Origin: a virus
IMG/VR virus record: IMGVR_UViG_3300042519_000275
Span: 1 to 22,875 of that record
Reading direction: 5' to 3' (one strand)
Length of the DNA: 22,875 nucleotides
How positions within the stretch are numbered: the first letter of the stretch is position 1; every line of letters begins with the position of its first letter. The translations under genes were made by a program, and so were the position numbers. A model generated the notes under the pieces. That model ran no database searches. It saw only the letters and a program-made list of their open reading frames with translations, and was not told where the DNA came from. Positions 14,099 through 22,082 of the stretch are shown here, in pieces.

Positions 14099-14585
14099 AG
14101 AGGCATACAATATCGCTATCAAGATCACTGGAGGATCAGAGCTATACCGTGACCTTGTCTCAGATGTATTCATCATACTCAGTAAGTACGAGATCCAAGA
14201 GGCCGATCTTCCAAGAACATTTGCAAGGTATGCTTACAATCAGTGGAAATGGCCTGGCAGTGAATTCAACAAGAAATTCAATCCCCCAATACGTCTGCTC
14301 CCATTCGAGACAGATGTTGCCTTCAAAGAGACAGAAGATGATGACCTATCAGAATATCAATGCTATCTTGATAACTACATGCAGAAATCTCCTGAAGATG
14401 ATCAAGAGCTATTTTGTAAAGAACTAACCAAAATGCATCTGTATGGGATGACTTATAGAGATATCAAAGCAGAAACAAATCTGCCCCTCAGAGTCATCCA
14501 TGGTGCAATAAAACAATTTAAAAATGATTTATATTCTATTCATACTGGCGAGCCTAGGGATATCAAGAGCAATGATGACCTTTGA
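14085..14585 (+). CDS. Sigma-70-like (ECF-type) transcription factor candidate
   Basis: A 166-residue protein read from a GTG at 14085. Residues 6-35 (AYNIAIKITGGSELYRDLVS, then DVFIILSKY) resemble sigma region 2, with an aromatic basic stretch following (FARYAYNQWKW). Residues 117-149 (MHLYGMTYRDIKAETNLPLR, then VIHGAIKQFKNDL) resemble the region 4 HTH. Between them is an acidic linker. In this position it could direct host RNA polymerase to phage late promoters. The GTG start overlaps the preceding HTH gene by 14 nt. Confidence 0.6.
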   Translation: MFWNKEAYNIAIKITGGSELYRDLVSDVFIILSKYEIQEADLPRTFARYAYNQWKWPGSEFNKKFNPPIRLLPFETDVAFKETEDDDLSEYQCYLDNYMQKSPEDDQELFCKELTKMHLYGMTYRDIKAETNLPLRVIHGAIKQFKNDLYSIHTGEPRDIKSNDDL

Positions 14586-14739
14586 ACTCCCTGATATCAA
14601 ACCATTAAACTGCTGGAGCTGCCTATCCTTTTGGACTTCAGTAATCTTATTACTGATGTACGACTGGCATACTGTTGGCATAGCATTCATCACATATTTA
14701 CTAGCTGATATTATACAATCATGGGAGAGCAAGCAATGA
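14524..14739 (+). CDS. Small membrane protein with CWSC motif
   Basis: A 71-residue protein with a first hydrophobic segment (IYILFILASLGISRAMM) and a second one after PLNCWSCLSFWTSVILLLMY, then a third (TVGIAFITYLLADII). The 'NCWSC-SFW' arrangement recalls small DUF1360-like membrane proteins. The gene overlaps the sigma-like gene by 62 nt and is joined to the next small gene by ATGA. Function unknown. Confidence 0.55.
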   Translation: MIYILFILASLGISRAMMTFELPDIKPLNCWSCLSFWTSVILLLMYDWHTVGIAFITYLLADIIQSWESKQ

Positions 14740-14870
14740 CTGATCAGGACAAGTATTTTGCCATGATTGGTGCAATACTTTTGCGTGAGCTGCACAATAG
14801 CAGAGAGCTCAGAAGAAAGATAAAAGGCACAGCCTTAGAGAAGAAACTACTTAAAATTATGAAGCCATGA
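14736..14870 (+). CDS. 44-residue basic hypothetical protein
   Basis: A 44-codon gene ATGA-coupled on both sides. The product is a basic helical peptide (IGAILLRELHNSRELRRKIK and KKLLKIMKP at the end). Tight coupling to flanking genes supports real translation. No function recognised. Confidence 0.5.
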   Translation: MTDQDKYFAMIGAILLRELHNSRELRRKIKGTALEKKLLKIMKP

Positions 14871-15220
14871 TATCAAATGAGCTGATGAGCCAGGTGCAGA
14901 GATTTATGAAGACTAGATCCTTTGCACTGAATGAAGAGCTAAAAGAGGAGCTGTCCATGTGGCTCAAGTTAAACAAGAATATAGTGCTCAATAAAAGATG
15001 TGGCACATGCCTACGGAATGCAATGAGAGACTTGTCTGCCCATATTCAATCAAATATCAACACAGAGATCAAACCAGCTAAGATTCAGTTTATTGGAACA
15101 AAACAATATAACTATGAGAGCATGAGCTACAATGATATGAAGGCACTGGCAAAAGATAGAGGACTAAACTTAGGAGCAGCACCAAAGAAAGCTGACCTAC
15201 TTAATGCATTGAAATCATGA
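14867..15220 (+). CDS. Protein with C-terminal SAP/HeH-like domain
   Basis: A 117-residue protein. The N-terminal helical half contains a CGTC pair (45-48; KRCGTCLRNAMRDL). The C-terminus (residues ~84-117, SMSYNDMKALAKDRGLNLGA then PKKADLLNALKS) has the pattern of SAP or HeH/LEM-like helix-extended-helix DNA-binding domains. The same arrangement of a Cys pair plus SAP-like tail is, from memory, seen in other Bacteroidetes phages. It may be a DNA-associated accessory factor; precise role unknown. Confidence 0.55.
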   Translation: MISNELMSQVQRFMKTRSFALNEELKEELSMWLKLNKNIVLNKRCGTCLRNAMRDLSAHIQSNINTEIKPAKIQFIGTKQYNYESMSYNDMKALAKDRGLNLGAAPKKADLLNALKS

Positions 15221-15936
15221 TTGTAGCTCCTATTCCAGTGAATGGCAGAAGGCCACTGCTCAAGATTACAATCACAAGACTTCAGAAGGTAGGAGTTAAA
15301 GTCATCTGCATGGGCCATGATCCCGAAGATAAAGAGCTATGCATCAACCTAGGTGCCGAGTGGATAGAGATATCCAATGATCCGCTAGGTGCGAAGTGGA
15401 ATGCTGGATTCATGGCAGCTAAGAAATACAATCCTAGTGGAGTGCTGTTTGTTGGCTCATCTGATTGGGTTTCAGATAATTACATCCAAGAGGCTGAAGA
15501 TAAGCTCAAAGAGTTTGACATGGTAGGAAAGCTAGGATGTCACTTCATTGATGTGGATGATAAGATCAGACTTGTCAACTGGACTGGATACGGCAAAGGA
15601 CCAAGATCCTATGAGCCAATAGGTATTGGCAGAATGCTATCCAATAGATTCCTTGACAAGATAAACTGGCAGCCATTTGATAAGAGATTGAACAGCGGAC
15701 TTGATTGGGCCATGTGGCTCAGAGCAATCATCAGTGATGCATCCATTGGGATATTCGATGCAGATGAGATACAATTCTTGTCAATCAGTACAGATAAGTG
15801 GGAGAATAAACATAAATTTGAGGATCATTGGACTGGCAAATTAAAGAGTGAACGCATAACTGGCAAAGAGCAGATTGCATTCCTTCAGTCATTCCCTGAG
15901 ATTTATGATTTACAAAATGAACTATGCGCAGAGTAA
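15217..15936 (+). CDS. Glycosyltransferase-like protein (GT-A type)
   Basis: A 239-residue protein with the look of a GT-A glycosyltransferase or related nucleotide-sugar enzyme: an N-terminal Rossmann-like start (MIVAPIPVNGRRPLLKITIT), GVKVICMGHDPE, then DPLGAKWNAGFMAAKKY (55-71) and VLFVGSSDWVSDNYI (76-90), where Asp83 could be the metal/UDP-binding acid. A downstream WFD-type region (NSGLDWAMWLRAI) fits the acceptor side. It heads a three-gene cassette with a methyltransferase and a PP-loop enzyme. The target could be phage DNA, the virion or a host glycan; the sequence does not tell. Confidence 0.6.
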   Translation: MIVAPIPVNGRRPLLKITITRLQKVGVKVICMGHDPEDKELCINLGAEWIEISNDPLGAKWNAGFMAAKKYNPSGVLFVGSSDWVSDNYIQEAEDKLKEFDMVGKLGCHFIDVDDKIRLVNWTGYGKGPRSYEPIGIGRMLSNRFLDKINWQPFDKRLNSGLDWAMWLRAIISDASIGIFDADEIQFLSISTDKWENKHKFEDHWTGKLKSERITGKEQIAFLQSFPEIYDLQNELCAE

Positions 15937-16463
15937 AGGATAAAATAAACACCAACAGCATGGTATTTTGGGATGACTACTATGCTAGTGTTGATATTGA
16001 GGAGGATAGGCTGATAATCTATGAGCAACTGTCTGAGATCCTAAACCACATAAAATTCAAGACTATCCTAGAGATTGGATGTGGCACTGGCATAGGAGCT
16101 GAATATCTGAAAAGTAAGTTTGATTGCATCTATACTGCATCAGACTTCTCAATGATAGCTGTCAACAAAGCTGCTGACAAAGCGGATCACATTCAGCTAC
16201 TAGATATCAGAACAGATGAGCCATCCAGTCAATACGATGTGATTATCATTGCAGAAACACTAGAGCATCTTGAGAATCCATTTGAGGTGATTGACAAATG
16301 CAACAAATATTGTAAATATCTTGTGCTATCTTTGCCACTGGATGAGCCTGAAGATTGTGATGCTGAACATATTTGGTACAATATTAATCCTATAGACTTT
16401 GCTGATTACAATATACACATGGTCAATACAAACGAAAGCTATTTTCAAATAATTATAACATGA
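15924..16463 (+). CDS. Class I SAM-dependent methyltransferase
   Basis: A 179-residue methyltransferase. Motif I is ILEIGCGTGIGAEYL (48-62), an acidic end of strand 2 is near TASDFSM (71-77), and motif IV-like DVIIIAETLEHLENP (105-119) resembles small-molecule (UbiE/type 11-like) rather than DNA methylases, which would show DPPY/NPPY. The N-terminal 'VFWDDYYAS' is common in type-11 enzymes. It overlaps the glycosyltransferase-like gene by 13 nt and the PP-loop gene by ATGA, so the three are co-translated. The C-terminus is short for the family. Confidence 0.78.
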   Translation: MRRVKDKINTNSMVFWDDYYASVDIEEDRLIIYEQLSEILNHIKFKTILEIGCGTGIGAEYLKSKFDCIYTASDFSMIAVNKAADKADHIQLLDIRTDEPSSQYDVIIIAETLEHLENPFEVIDKCNKYCKYLVLSLPLDEPEDCDAEHIWYNINPIDFADYNIHMVNTNESYFQIIIT

Positions 16464-17530
16464 AAAAAGAATGTAAAAGATGCCTATTCACTTCTGACTT
16501 CGCTGTCATAGGTAGTAAGCAATGCAACTATTGTGATCTACATGATGAGCTACAGCAGCAGTCAAATCCTGAAGAGCTCAATGGAGTTATCAACAGAATC
16601 AGAGAGCATGGCTATGGTGACAAATACGATTGCATTATGGGCATCAGCGGAGGTCTTGATAGCTCAGTGCTACTGTACACTGCTGTGCGTTACTGGGGAC
16701 TCAAGCCACTAGTGATCCACTTCGATAACAACTGGAATGCACCACAAGCTGTGCACAATATGCAGCAGCTCATCAAAAAGCTAAATGTGGATGCAATCAC
16801 CTACCAGGTGAACAAATCAGAATATGACAAACTCAATGAAGCATTTCTTTACGCTGGACTGCCTGATGCAGATATCCCCAATGACATAGCCATGACAAAG
16901 CTGATGTACGATACTGCACACAAGTACAAGATCAAGTACATTCTCAATGGTCATGACTTCCGTACTGAGGGATCAACACCAGCATCATGGACCTATATGG
17001 ATGCCAAGTATATCAGATCAGTCTACAAGGCATATACACAAGCTGAGCTAACTAATTATCCACTATTCACATTCAAGGACCAACTGTACTATGCACTGAA
17101 GGGTATCAAGAATGTTAGGCCATTCCACTATGGATTTGATAGAGACACAATGGAGGCTGAAATGAAACGACTGATCCAATGGCAAGACTATGGCGGAAAG
17201 CATTGTGAGAATGTTTACACTGAGTTTGTAGGTAGCTTTCTACTGCCTAATAAATTTGGCATTGATAAGAGAATAGTATACCTTTCTGCACAAGTCAGAT
17301 CAGGCAGATTGACAAAGCAACAAGCTAGAGAGCTGTTCGATGTCAAGCCAGAGTTTGATATGACTAAGCTGGGAGAATACGAATCAAAAATAAATGCACT
17401 AATTAACCTTCGCAAAGGTGATAGAGCCAAATATGAGAAGTACAACTTCAAAGCCTATAGGCCACTGATATGGATCCTGGCAAAGATGAAGGTGGTGCCG
17501 TATACATTTTACACTAAATATTGCAAGTAA
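16460..17530 (+). CDS. PP-loop ATPase, N-acetyl-sugar amidotransferase-like
   Basis: A 356-residue PP-loop enzyme resembling the WbpG/PseA N-acetyl-sugar amidotransferase family of LPS and flagellin glycan pathways. N-terminal Cys pairs CKRC (5-8) and CNYC (22-25) form a likely zinc site. The PP-loop is GISGGLDSSVLLY (61-73). ILNGHDFRTEG (161-171) and YGGKHCENVYTEF (residues ~236-248) also fit the family. Such enzymes normally use ammonia from HisH/HisF-like partners, none of which is visible here. It is the last gene of the sugar/methyl cassette before packaging genes. Confidence 0.75.
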   Translation: MKKECKRCLFTSDFAVIGSKQCNYCDLHDELQQQSNPEELNGVINRIREHGYGDKYDCIMGISGGLDSSVLLYTAVRYWGLKPLVIHFDNNWNAPQAVHNMQQLIKKLNVDAITYQVNKSEYDKLNEAFLYAGLPDADIPNDIAMTKLMYDTAHKYKIKYILNGHDFRTEGSTPASWTYMDAKYIRSVYKAYTQAELTNYPLFTFKDQLYYALKGIKNVRPFHYGFDRDTMEAEMKRLIQWQDYGGKHCENVYTEFVGSFLLPNKFGIDKRIVYLSAQVRSGRLTKQQARELFDVKPEFDMTKLGEYESKINALINLRKGDRAKYEKYNFKAYRPLIWILAKMKVVPYTFYTKYCK

Positions 17531-17976
17531 TGCCAATACCTAAACCAAGACCAGCAGAGTCAGAGAATGAATTCATTACTAGATGCATGGCTGATGAGAA
17601 GATGACACAAGAATATCCATCTACTCAACGCTATCCAGTATGTAAGTCATCATGGCAAAGAGCAAAGCAAGAATTTCAAGATAGCTATAATGACTATCCT
17701 GATGCTGTAGTGAATAACGCTAGACGAGGGATAGAGCTGAATGAGAAGCAAGGCAACAGATGTGCAACACAAGTGGGTAAGGTCAGAGCACAGCAGCTCA
17801 GCAATAGAGAAAAGCTATCAATTGATACAATCAAAAGAATGATAAGCTATCTATCAAGAGCTGAGACTTACTATGAAAATGGTACACCTGAAGATTGTGG
17901 ATACATCTCATACCTTCTATGGGGTGGCAAGGCAGCAAAGACATGGGCAGAATCTAAAATTAATGAACTGAAATAA
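17530..17976 (+). CDS. Conserved phage protein with PKP-EFI-RCM and DYP motifs
   Basis: A 148-residue protein, started at ATG 17530 (TAATG with the upstream stop) rather than the in-frame TTG at 17521. The N-terminus MPIPKPRPAESENEFITRCM and YPSTQRYPVC match a motif widespread in phage capsid-protease or portal-associated proteins. The second part (NDYPDAVVNNARRGIELNEK; CATQVGKVRAQQL; WGGKAAKTWAESK) matches another conserved phage module usually found near the head protease. Here both occur as a free-standing small protein directly before TerS. A head-maturation or packaging accessory role is inferred. Confidence 0.65.
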   Translation: MPIPKPRPAESENEFITRCMADEKMTQEYPSTQRYPVCKSSWQRAKQEFQDSYNDYPDAVVNNARRGIELNEKQGNRCATQVGKVRAQQLSNREKLSIDTIKRMISYLSRAETYYENGTPEDCGYISYLLWGGKAAKTWAESKINELK

Positions 17977-18377
17977 TGGCATACTCAGATGAATTCATAA
18001 AACACCTTGAGGAACTAGCACATATCTATATCGAGGAGTGCATGTCCCATAAGAAAGAAATGATATCCAATAAAGGAGAGATTGTCCTGGTACTAGATAG
18101 GCATATACCTACTATAGATTACTTCCTTAGAATATGGATTCCTATTGTTAGGAAAGAAAAGAGTATTGTAAGAGAGACTTATTACACTTGGTTGAATTCT
18201 GATGACAAACTCAAATCTGACACTATTAAAAAAATAGATGAGCTTTTTAAAGGCTTAGCTGTTGATATTGTGGGCAATGAGGGCAAGGGAATATTCTATG
18301 CCAAGAACAGATTAGGCATGCATGATCGCCAGCAAGTTGAGACTAGAAATGTTGATAACTTTGACTTTGATGAATGA
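17976..18377 (+). CDS. terS: Terminase small subunit
   Basis: A 133-residue helical protein directly upstream of and ATGA-coupled to TerL. The N-terminal HTH-like region includes 'IPTIDYFLRIWIPIVRKEK', and the C-terminus GKGIFYAKNRLGMHDRQQVE (103-122) is the typical small-terminase 'IF.LKNR.GW.D' motif, followed by an acidic tail (NVDNFDFDE). It would recognise phage DNA and recruit TerL for packaging. Family match is good although overall sequence is divergent. Confidence 0.8.
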   Translation: MAYSDEFIKHLEELAHIYIEECMSHKKEMISNKGEIVLVLDRHIPTIDYFLRIWIPIVRKEKSIVRETYYTWLNSDDKLKSDTIKKIDELFKGLAVDIVGNEGKGIFYAKNRLGMHDRQQVETRNVDNFDFDE

Positions 18378-19576
18378 GTACTATCAAAGGCTACAAGCCT
18401 CATCCTAATCAGAGGCACATCCACAATGCTATCAATCAAGGCAGCGAAAAATACTATGCTCTGAATATTGGTAGGCAGTTTGGCAAGACCTTACTAGGGA
18501 TCAATCAGCTTCTGTACTGGGCCATCAATCATCCAGGCTCACAGATTGCTTGGGTAACACCGGTATACAAGCAAGGTAAGAAAGTATTTGCAGAGCTTGA
18601 GAGAGCTACAAAGAACAGCGGACTATTTGAATTCAACAAGTCAGATCTCAAGGTGACTGGCTTTGGATCATCAATAGAATTCTTTAGTGGTGAACGGCCC
18701 GACAATATCAGAGGAAATACCTTTCACTTCATGGTAGTGGATGAGATGGCCTTCACAAGACCTGAGCTGTGGAATGAGGTGCTATCTGCAACTGTCATGG
18801 TCAAGGGAAAGAAGGTGATATTCATCTCAACACCAAAGGGAAAGAATCATTTTCATGCCTTATGCATGCAGCCTAACTATGATGACAGATACAAGTACAT
18901 TCACTTCACATCCTATGACAATCCAATGATTGCACCACAAGAACTGGAGGAGAGAAAGCGGTCACTGCCTGATCATATCTTTCGCCAAGAATACATGGCT
19001 GAATTCATTGACAACGCATCCGGACTATTCAAGAACGTGAGGCAGTCAGCTGGAACATGGGAGAGAGGTGGCAAGTGCTATGCTGGTCTTGACATAGGTA
19101 GGGCAGATGACTACACAGTGCTGACAATACTGAATGAGAGAGGGCAGATGGTCTATGTGGGAAGATGGCGGCATGATGAGTGGTCCAAGATCATTGACAA
19201 GGTAGCAGACATCATCAAGCAATATCAAGCAGTCACATTGATAGAGGTCAACAATCAAGGTGATATCTTCTTTGAGATGCTATCATCAAGACTGCGTAAC
19301 CTAGTCAATCCCTTCACAACTACCAGCAAGACAAAGCCTATCATCATTGAGGATCTAGCACTAGCATTTGAGCAGTCAGACATCAAGATAATAGAAGAGC
19401 AATGGCTGATAGATGAGCTTGAGAATTTTACCTATATTTACAATCCGAATACCAGGTCAGTACAATACTCTGCACCAAGTGGGCTGCATGATGATGGGGT
19501 TATCTCACTAGCACTGGCATGGCATAGCAAAAAGAACTATAGTAAGAGAGGTCAATACAAAATATTAAGAGCATGA
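18374..19576 (+). CDS. terL: Terminase large subunit
   Basis: A 400-residue DNA-packaging motor with ATPase and nuclease domains. ATPase: Walker A GRQFGKT (33-39), Walker B FMVVDE (119-124), coupling motif STP (152-154). Nuclease (RNase H-like): GLDIGRADDYTVL (238-250, Asp240), IEVNNQGD (290-297, Glu291) and HDDGVISLALAW (372-383, Asp373/374). All canonical residues are present, so the enzyme should be active. It is slightly short, as is common for Bacteroidetes phages. It is followed by an ATGA-coupled tail chaperone gene. Confidence 0.93.
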   Translation: MSTIKGYKPHPNQRHIHNAINQGSEKYYALNIGRQFGKTLLGINQLLYWAINHPGSQIAWVTPVYKQGKKVFAELERATKNSGLFEFNKSDLKVTGFGSSIEFFSGERPDNIRGNTFHFMVVDEMAFTRPELWNEVLSATVMVKGKKVIFISTPKGKNHFHALCMQPNYDDRYKYIHFTSYDNPMIAPQELEERKRSLPDHIFRQEYMAEFIDNASGLFKNVRQSAGTWERGGKCYAGLDIGRADDYTVLTILNERGQMVYVGRWRHDEWSKIIDKVADIIKQYQAVTLIEVNNQGDIFFEMLSSRLRNLVNPFTTTSKTKPIIIEDLALAFEQSDIKIIEEQWLIDELENFTYIYNPNTRSVQYSAPSGLHDDGVISLALAWHSKKNYSKRGQYKILRA

Positions 19577-20357
19577 AAACCATTGATGTAAACTATCCAC
19601 AGACAATCCAAGAGTGTAGACCTGATCAGCTAACTAAATGGCTTATGCTGGCACCATTCATCCAGCAGACAGATAAGTCACTTATCAACATGCTTGACTT
19701 TCAGTCACAGCTTGTCAGCATATTCACTGGACTGCCAATCAACAAGGTCAGGAAGATTCACATTGATGACATCATGAATGCCAGCAGTGTACTTCTGAAT
19801 ATGCTATCACAATACAGCACAAAGGAGCCATCTGAATTCATTGAGATAGAAGGCAAGAGATACAGATTTGAAAAGGACTTTAGTGCTATAGAGACTGGTC
19901 AGATCATTGACATGAAGCTCATTGAGGATGTCAGCTCAACACCATGTGAGGCATTGGCTATATGCTACATTGAGGAGGGCATGGAATACTGCCAAGAGGA
20001 TGATAGGGGCAAGGTCATCAATCCCAATAAGAAGAGGGAAGAGATATTCAAGAGGGCCTTTCCTGGTGATGAATTTCTGAATTTCTTCGCTTTTTTTTTG
20101 CGAGAATCAGAGAGGCGGAGTCTCGCTATCTTGGGAATACAGACAGCGAGGCTGATGAATCAGAATCAGACAATGCATCAGAAACTCTTAGAGACAGCGA
20201 ATGGTTTACATGGACAAGAATCCTCCTCAAGCTGGCGCAAGAGCTTGGCAAAGATGTGGACACTATCACGCGTCAGCCATACATAAAGACATTGTTTTGG
20301 CTGAACTTCTTTAAGCTGAAAGCGGAACAAGATTACATATTACAAAGACATGGCTGA
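19573..20357 (+). CDS. Tail-assembly chaperone made by -1 frameshift at a T9 run
   Basis: The zero frame from 19573 encodes about 175 residues up to a run of nine T (20091-20099), reading GCT TTT TTT TTG, and then continues to a stop at 20284-20286 (237 residues in all). The continuation looks unnatural (ILGIQTARLMNQNQTMHQKL). One base back, the frame is open from the run to TGA 20355-20357 and reads like a real protein (SEWFTWTRILLKLAQELGKD, then PYIKTLFWLNFFKLKAEQDY). The shifted product is ~261 residues and its stop overlaps the next gene start. This is the G/GT tail chaperone layout of long-tailed phages. Whether the short, 237-residue form is used is unknown. Confidence 0.7.
20091..20126 (+). 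promoter_or_regulatory. Slippery T9 run with downstream stem (frameshift signal)
   Basis: T9 at 20091-20099 is directly followed by GCGAGA (20100-20105), which pairs perfectly with TCTCGC (20121-20126) around a 15-nt loop. The run permits ribosomal -1 slippage or transcriptional slippage. The stem starts closer to the run than usual for ribosomal frameshift stimulators, so transcriptional slippage is an equal possibility. Confidence 0.6.
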
Positions 20358-20880
20358 TGATCTGCAATTTCTTGACTCACTAGGTATATCTCAGACTGAA
20401 CTTACTCAGCCTCAGACAGCTTATGAGAAGTTTATTCTAGGTCTTGCCAATGAGGTCACAGCACAATTCCAAGAGTATATACTTACTAACGTAAATAATA
20501 CTGGAGGACTAGCTCAGTCAGTAGTATACTTTCCTACTGGAGCATTGTCATTTGAGATACAAGCGGATGAATACTACAAGTTTCAAGATGAGGGTGTCAA
20601 TCCAGTAGGGCAGAATAAATTTCAAACACCTTACAGCTTTAAGTATCCTAATGTTTCAAAGAATCATGCAAAGGCAATACAGCAATGGAAGGGATATGAT
20701 CTGAGTCATGCCTATGCATCAGCATCAGCTACAAAGAACAAGTATGGTATCAAGCCTCGCAATATCACATCCAATGTCATGAGCAATGAGGTCCTTGATA
20801 GGATAGCTAATGATCTAGCTGCTGTCACTGGGTTGATGTTTGAAATATCATTCACAAAAAATACAAGAACATGGCAATAA
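20350..20880 (+). CDS. HK97 gp10-like tail completion protein candidate
   Basis: A 176-residue protein. An N-terminal helix leads to 'GGLAQSVVYFPTGALSFEIQ' and 'ADEYYKFQDEGVNP', then a mostly polar stretch (SFKYPNVSKNHAKAIQQWKG) and 'SNEVLDRIANDLAAVTGLMF'. The pattern of a strand pair followed by 'Y..F.DEG....' is what I associate with gp10-like/tail completion proteins that sit between head and tail. Its start overlaps the end of the frameshifted chaperone by 8 nt; it ends 10 nt inside the next tail gene. Family assignment is moderate. Confidence 0.5.
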   Translation: MADDLQFLDSLGISQTELTQPQTAYEKFILGLANEVTAQFQEYILTNVNNTGGLAQSVVYFPTGALSFEIQADEYYKFQDEGVNPVGQNKFQTPYSFKYPNVSKNHAKAIQQWKGYDLSHAYASASATKNKYGIKPRNITSNVMSNEVLDRIANDLAAVTGLMFEISFTKNTRTWQ

Positions 20881-22082
20881 CGATAATAGATGAGCCAATG
20901 CCATTCTGGCCTATCTGCAACAATGTGGAATGGACCTTTGAATCAGACAATACTGGACAAGCAAACTTCTCATTCATTGTTGAGGTGTATATCAATGGCG
21001 GCCTTAATTCTACTCATCAAGTATTCCCTGAGAATGGTGATGCTGGCAAGTTTAATATATCAGCACTTGGTAGGGCTGTCTTGAATAATAACTATCCTGA
21101 TCAAGCTACATTCGGACAAGAGTTATTAACAGAGTATGTTTGGTCATTACTAATCTTTGAGAGATATGGAACACCAGCTGAGGTTATCATTGCATCCTCA
21201 GAGGCAACAAGTGGATTCATTTTTCTAAACGGATCATTCAGATATGCCAATGCTACTACTGGAAACTGGGATTATCAAGACTATGACATTGATACTGGTG
21301 GCAAAGGTGACTTATTTTTAACTGACTTTCCAAGAAATAGAAAGGATTTAGTATCTTATTCAGAGGCAAAGTATCTATCAATCATCAATAGTGGTGGTGA
21401 CAACTGTACTGGATATGTGAGTCTATACAATATCAGTGGCACACTTATTACATCAGCTACATGGACTGGAGCACTTGCAACTGGTCTTATAATACCTTTG
21501 GTTAGTGTAGGCCCATCTGTTCTAGTAGGTGGCACATCATTGGTACAAGCTGACTTTGATAACTGCTACTACTACACCATCCAATTAAAACAGACTGCTG
21601 ATGCCTCAAAGGATTCAGAGATTTACAGAATATACTATGATCAGTCATGCAGTGCATATTCAAGGCGCAGATTGATTTGGCTAAATAAATATGGGGCATG
21701 GGATAGTTTTACTTTTACTTTGTTATCTGAGGATAGCTCTGATGTGACATCAAATAGATACAGCAAAAGAACTGGGAGATGGGTAGGAAGCAGCTATGAA
21801 TATGACTTGAGTGATGGTCATCAGATGACTGTTAGTAAAAGTGTGCAAGACAAGCTCATTCTGAATTCAGACTGGATTCATGAGGAGGTACAGCAATGGC
21901 TAGTGAGGGATCTGTATGAATCTCCAAGAGTATATCTACAGAATGATTTTGGCCTTGATATATTTGAGCCAGTGAACGTCACCAATGCTAACTACCTACT
22001 TAAGCAGAGACGTAAAGCTGGACTCATTCAAGAGCAAGTACAGATAGATAGAACATACACCTACATTTCACAATTAGGATAG
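20871..22082 (+). CDS. Phage tail/baseplate-type structural protein
   Basis: A 403-residue beta-rich protein. The N-terminus (EPMPFWPICNNVEWTFESDN) and the later 'YRIYYDQSCSAYSRRRLIWL' and 'NKYGAWDSFTFTLLSE' are features I recall from large tail proteins of Bacteroidetes siphophages and prophages. C-terminus 'LIQEQVQIDRTYTYISQLG' is also typical. It precedes another tail protein without a gap. It probably forms part of the distal tail or baseplate; which exact component is not determined by the sequence. Confidence 0.6.
   Translation: MAITIIDEPMPFWPICNNVEWTFESDNTGQANFSFIVEVYINGGLNSTHQVFPENGDAGKFNISALGRAVLNNNYPDQATFGQELLTEYVWSLLIFERYGTPAEVIIASSEATSGFIFLNGSFRYANATTGNWDYQDYDIDTGGKGDLFLTDFPRNRKDLVSYSEAKYLSIINSGGDNCTGYVSLYNISGTLITSATWTGALATGLIIPLVSVGPSVLVGGTSLVQADFDNCYYYTIQLKQTADASKDSEIYRIYYDQSCSAYSRRRLIWLNKYGAWDSFTFTLLSEDSSDVTSNRYSKRTGRWVGSSYEYDLSDGHQMTVSKSVQDKLILNSDWIHEEVQQWLVRDLYESPRVYLQNDFGLDIFEPVNVTNANYLLKQRRKAGLIQEQVQIDRTYTYISQLG

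Noticed and set aside
14083-14427. Plus-strand frame of 114 codons overlapping the sigma-like gene
   Set aside because: The 14085 frame shows sigma-like motifs and a natural end; the 14083 frame gives a low-complexity Ser-rich product with no plausible family.
19573-20286. Single 237-residue frame-0 protein as the only product of this gene
   Set aside because: Residues after the T9 run look like an out-of-frame translation while the -1 frame is open and plausible; the frameshift model explains the data better, though a sequencing error in the T run would give the same picture.
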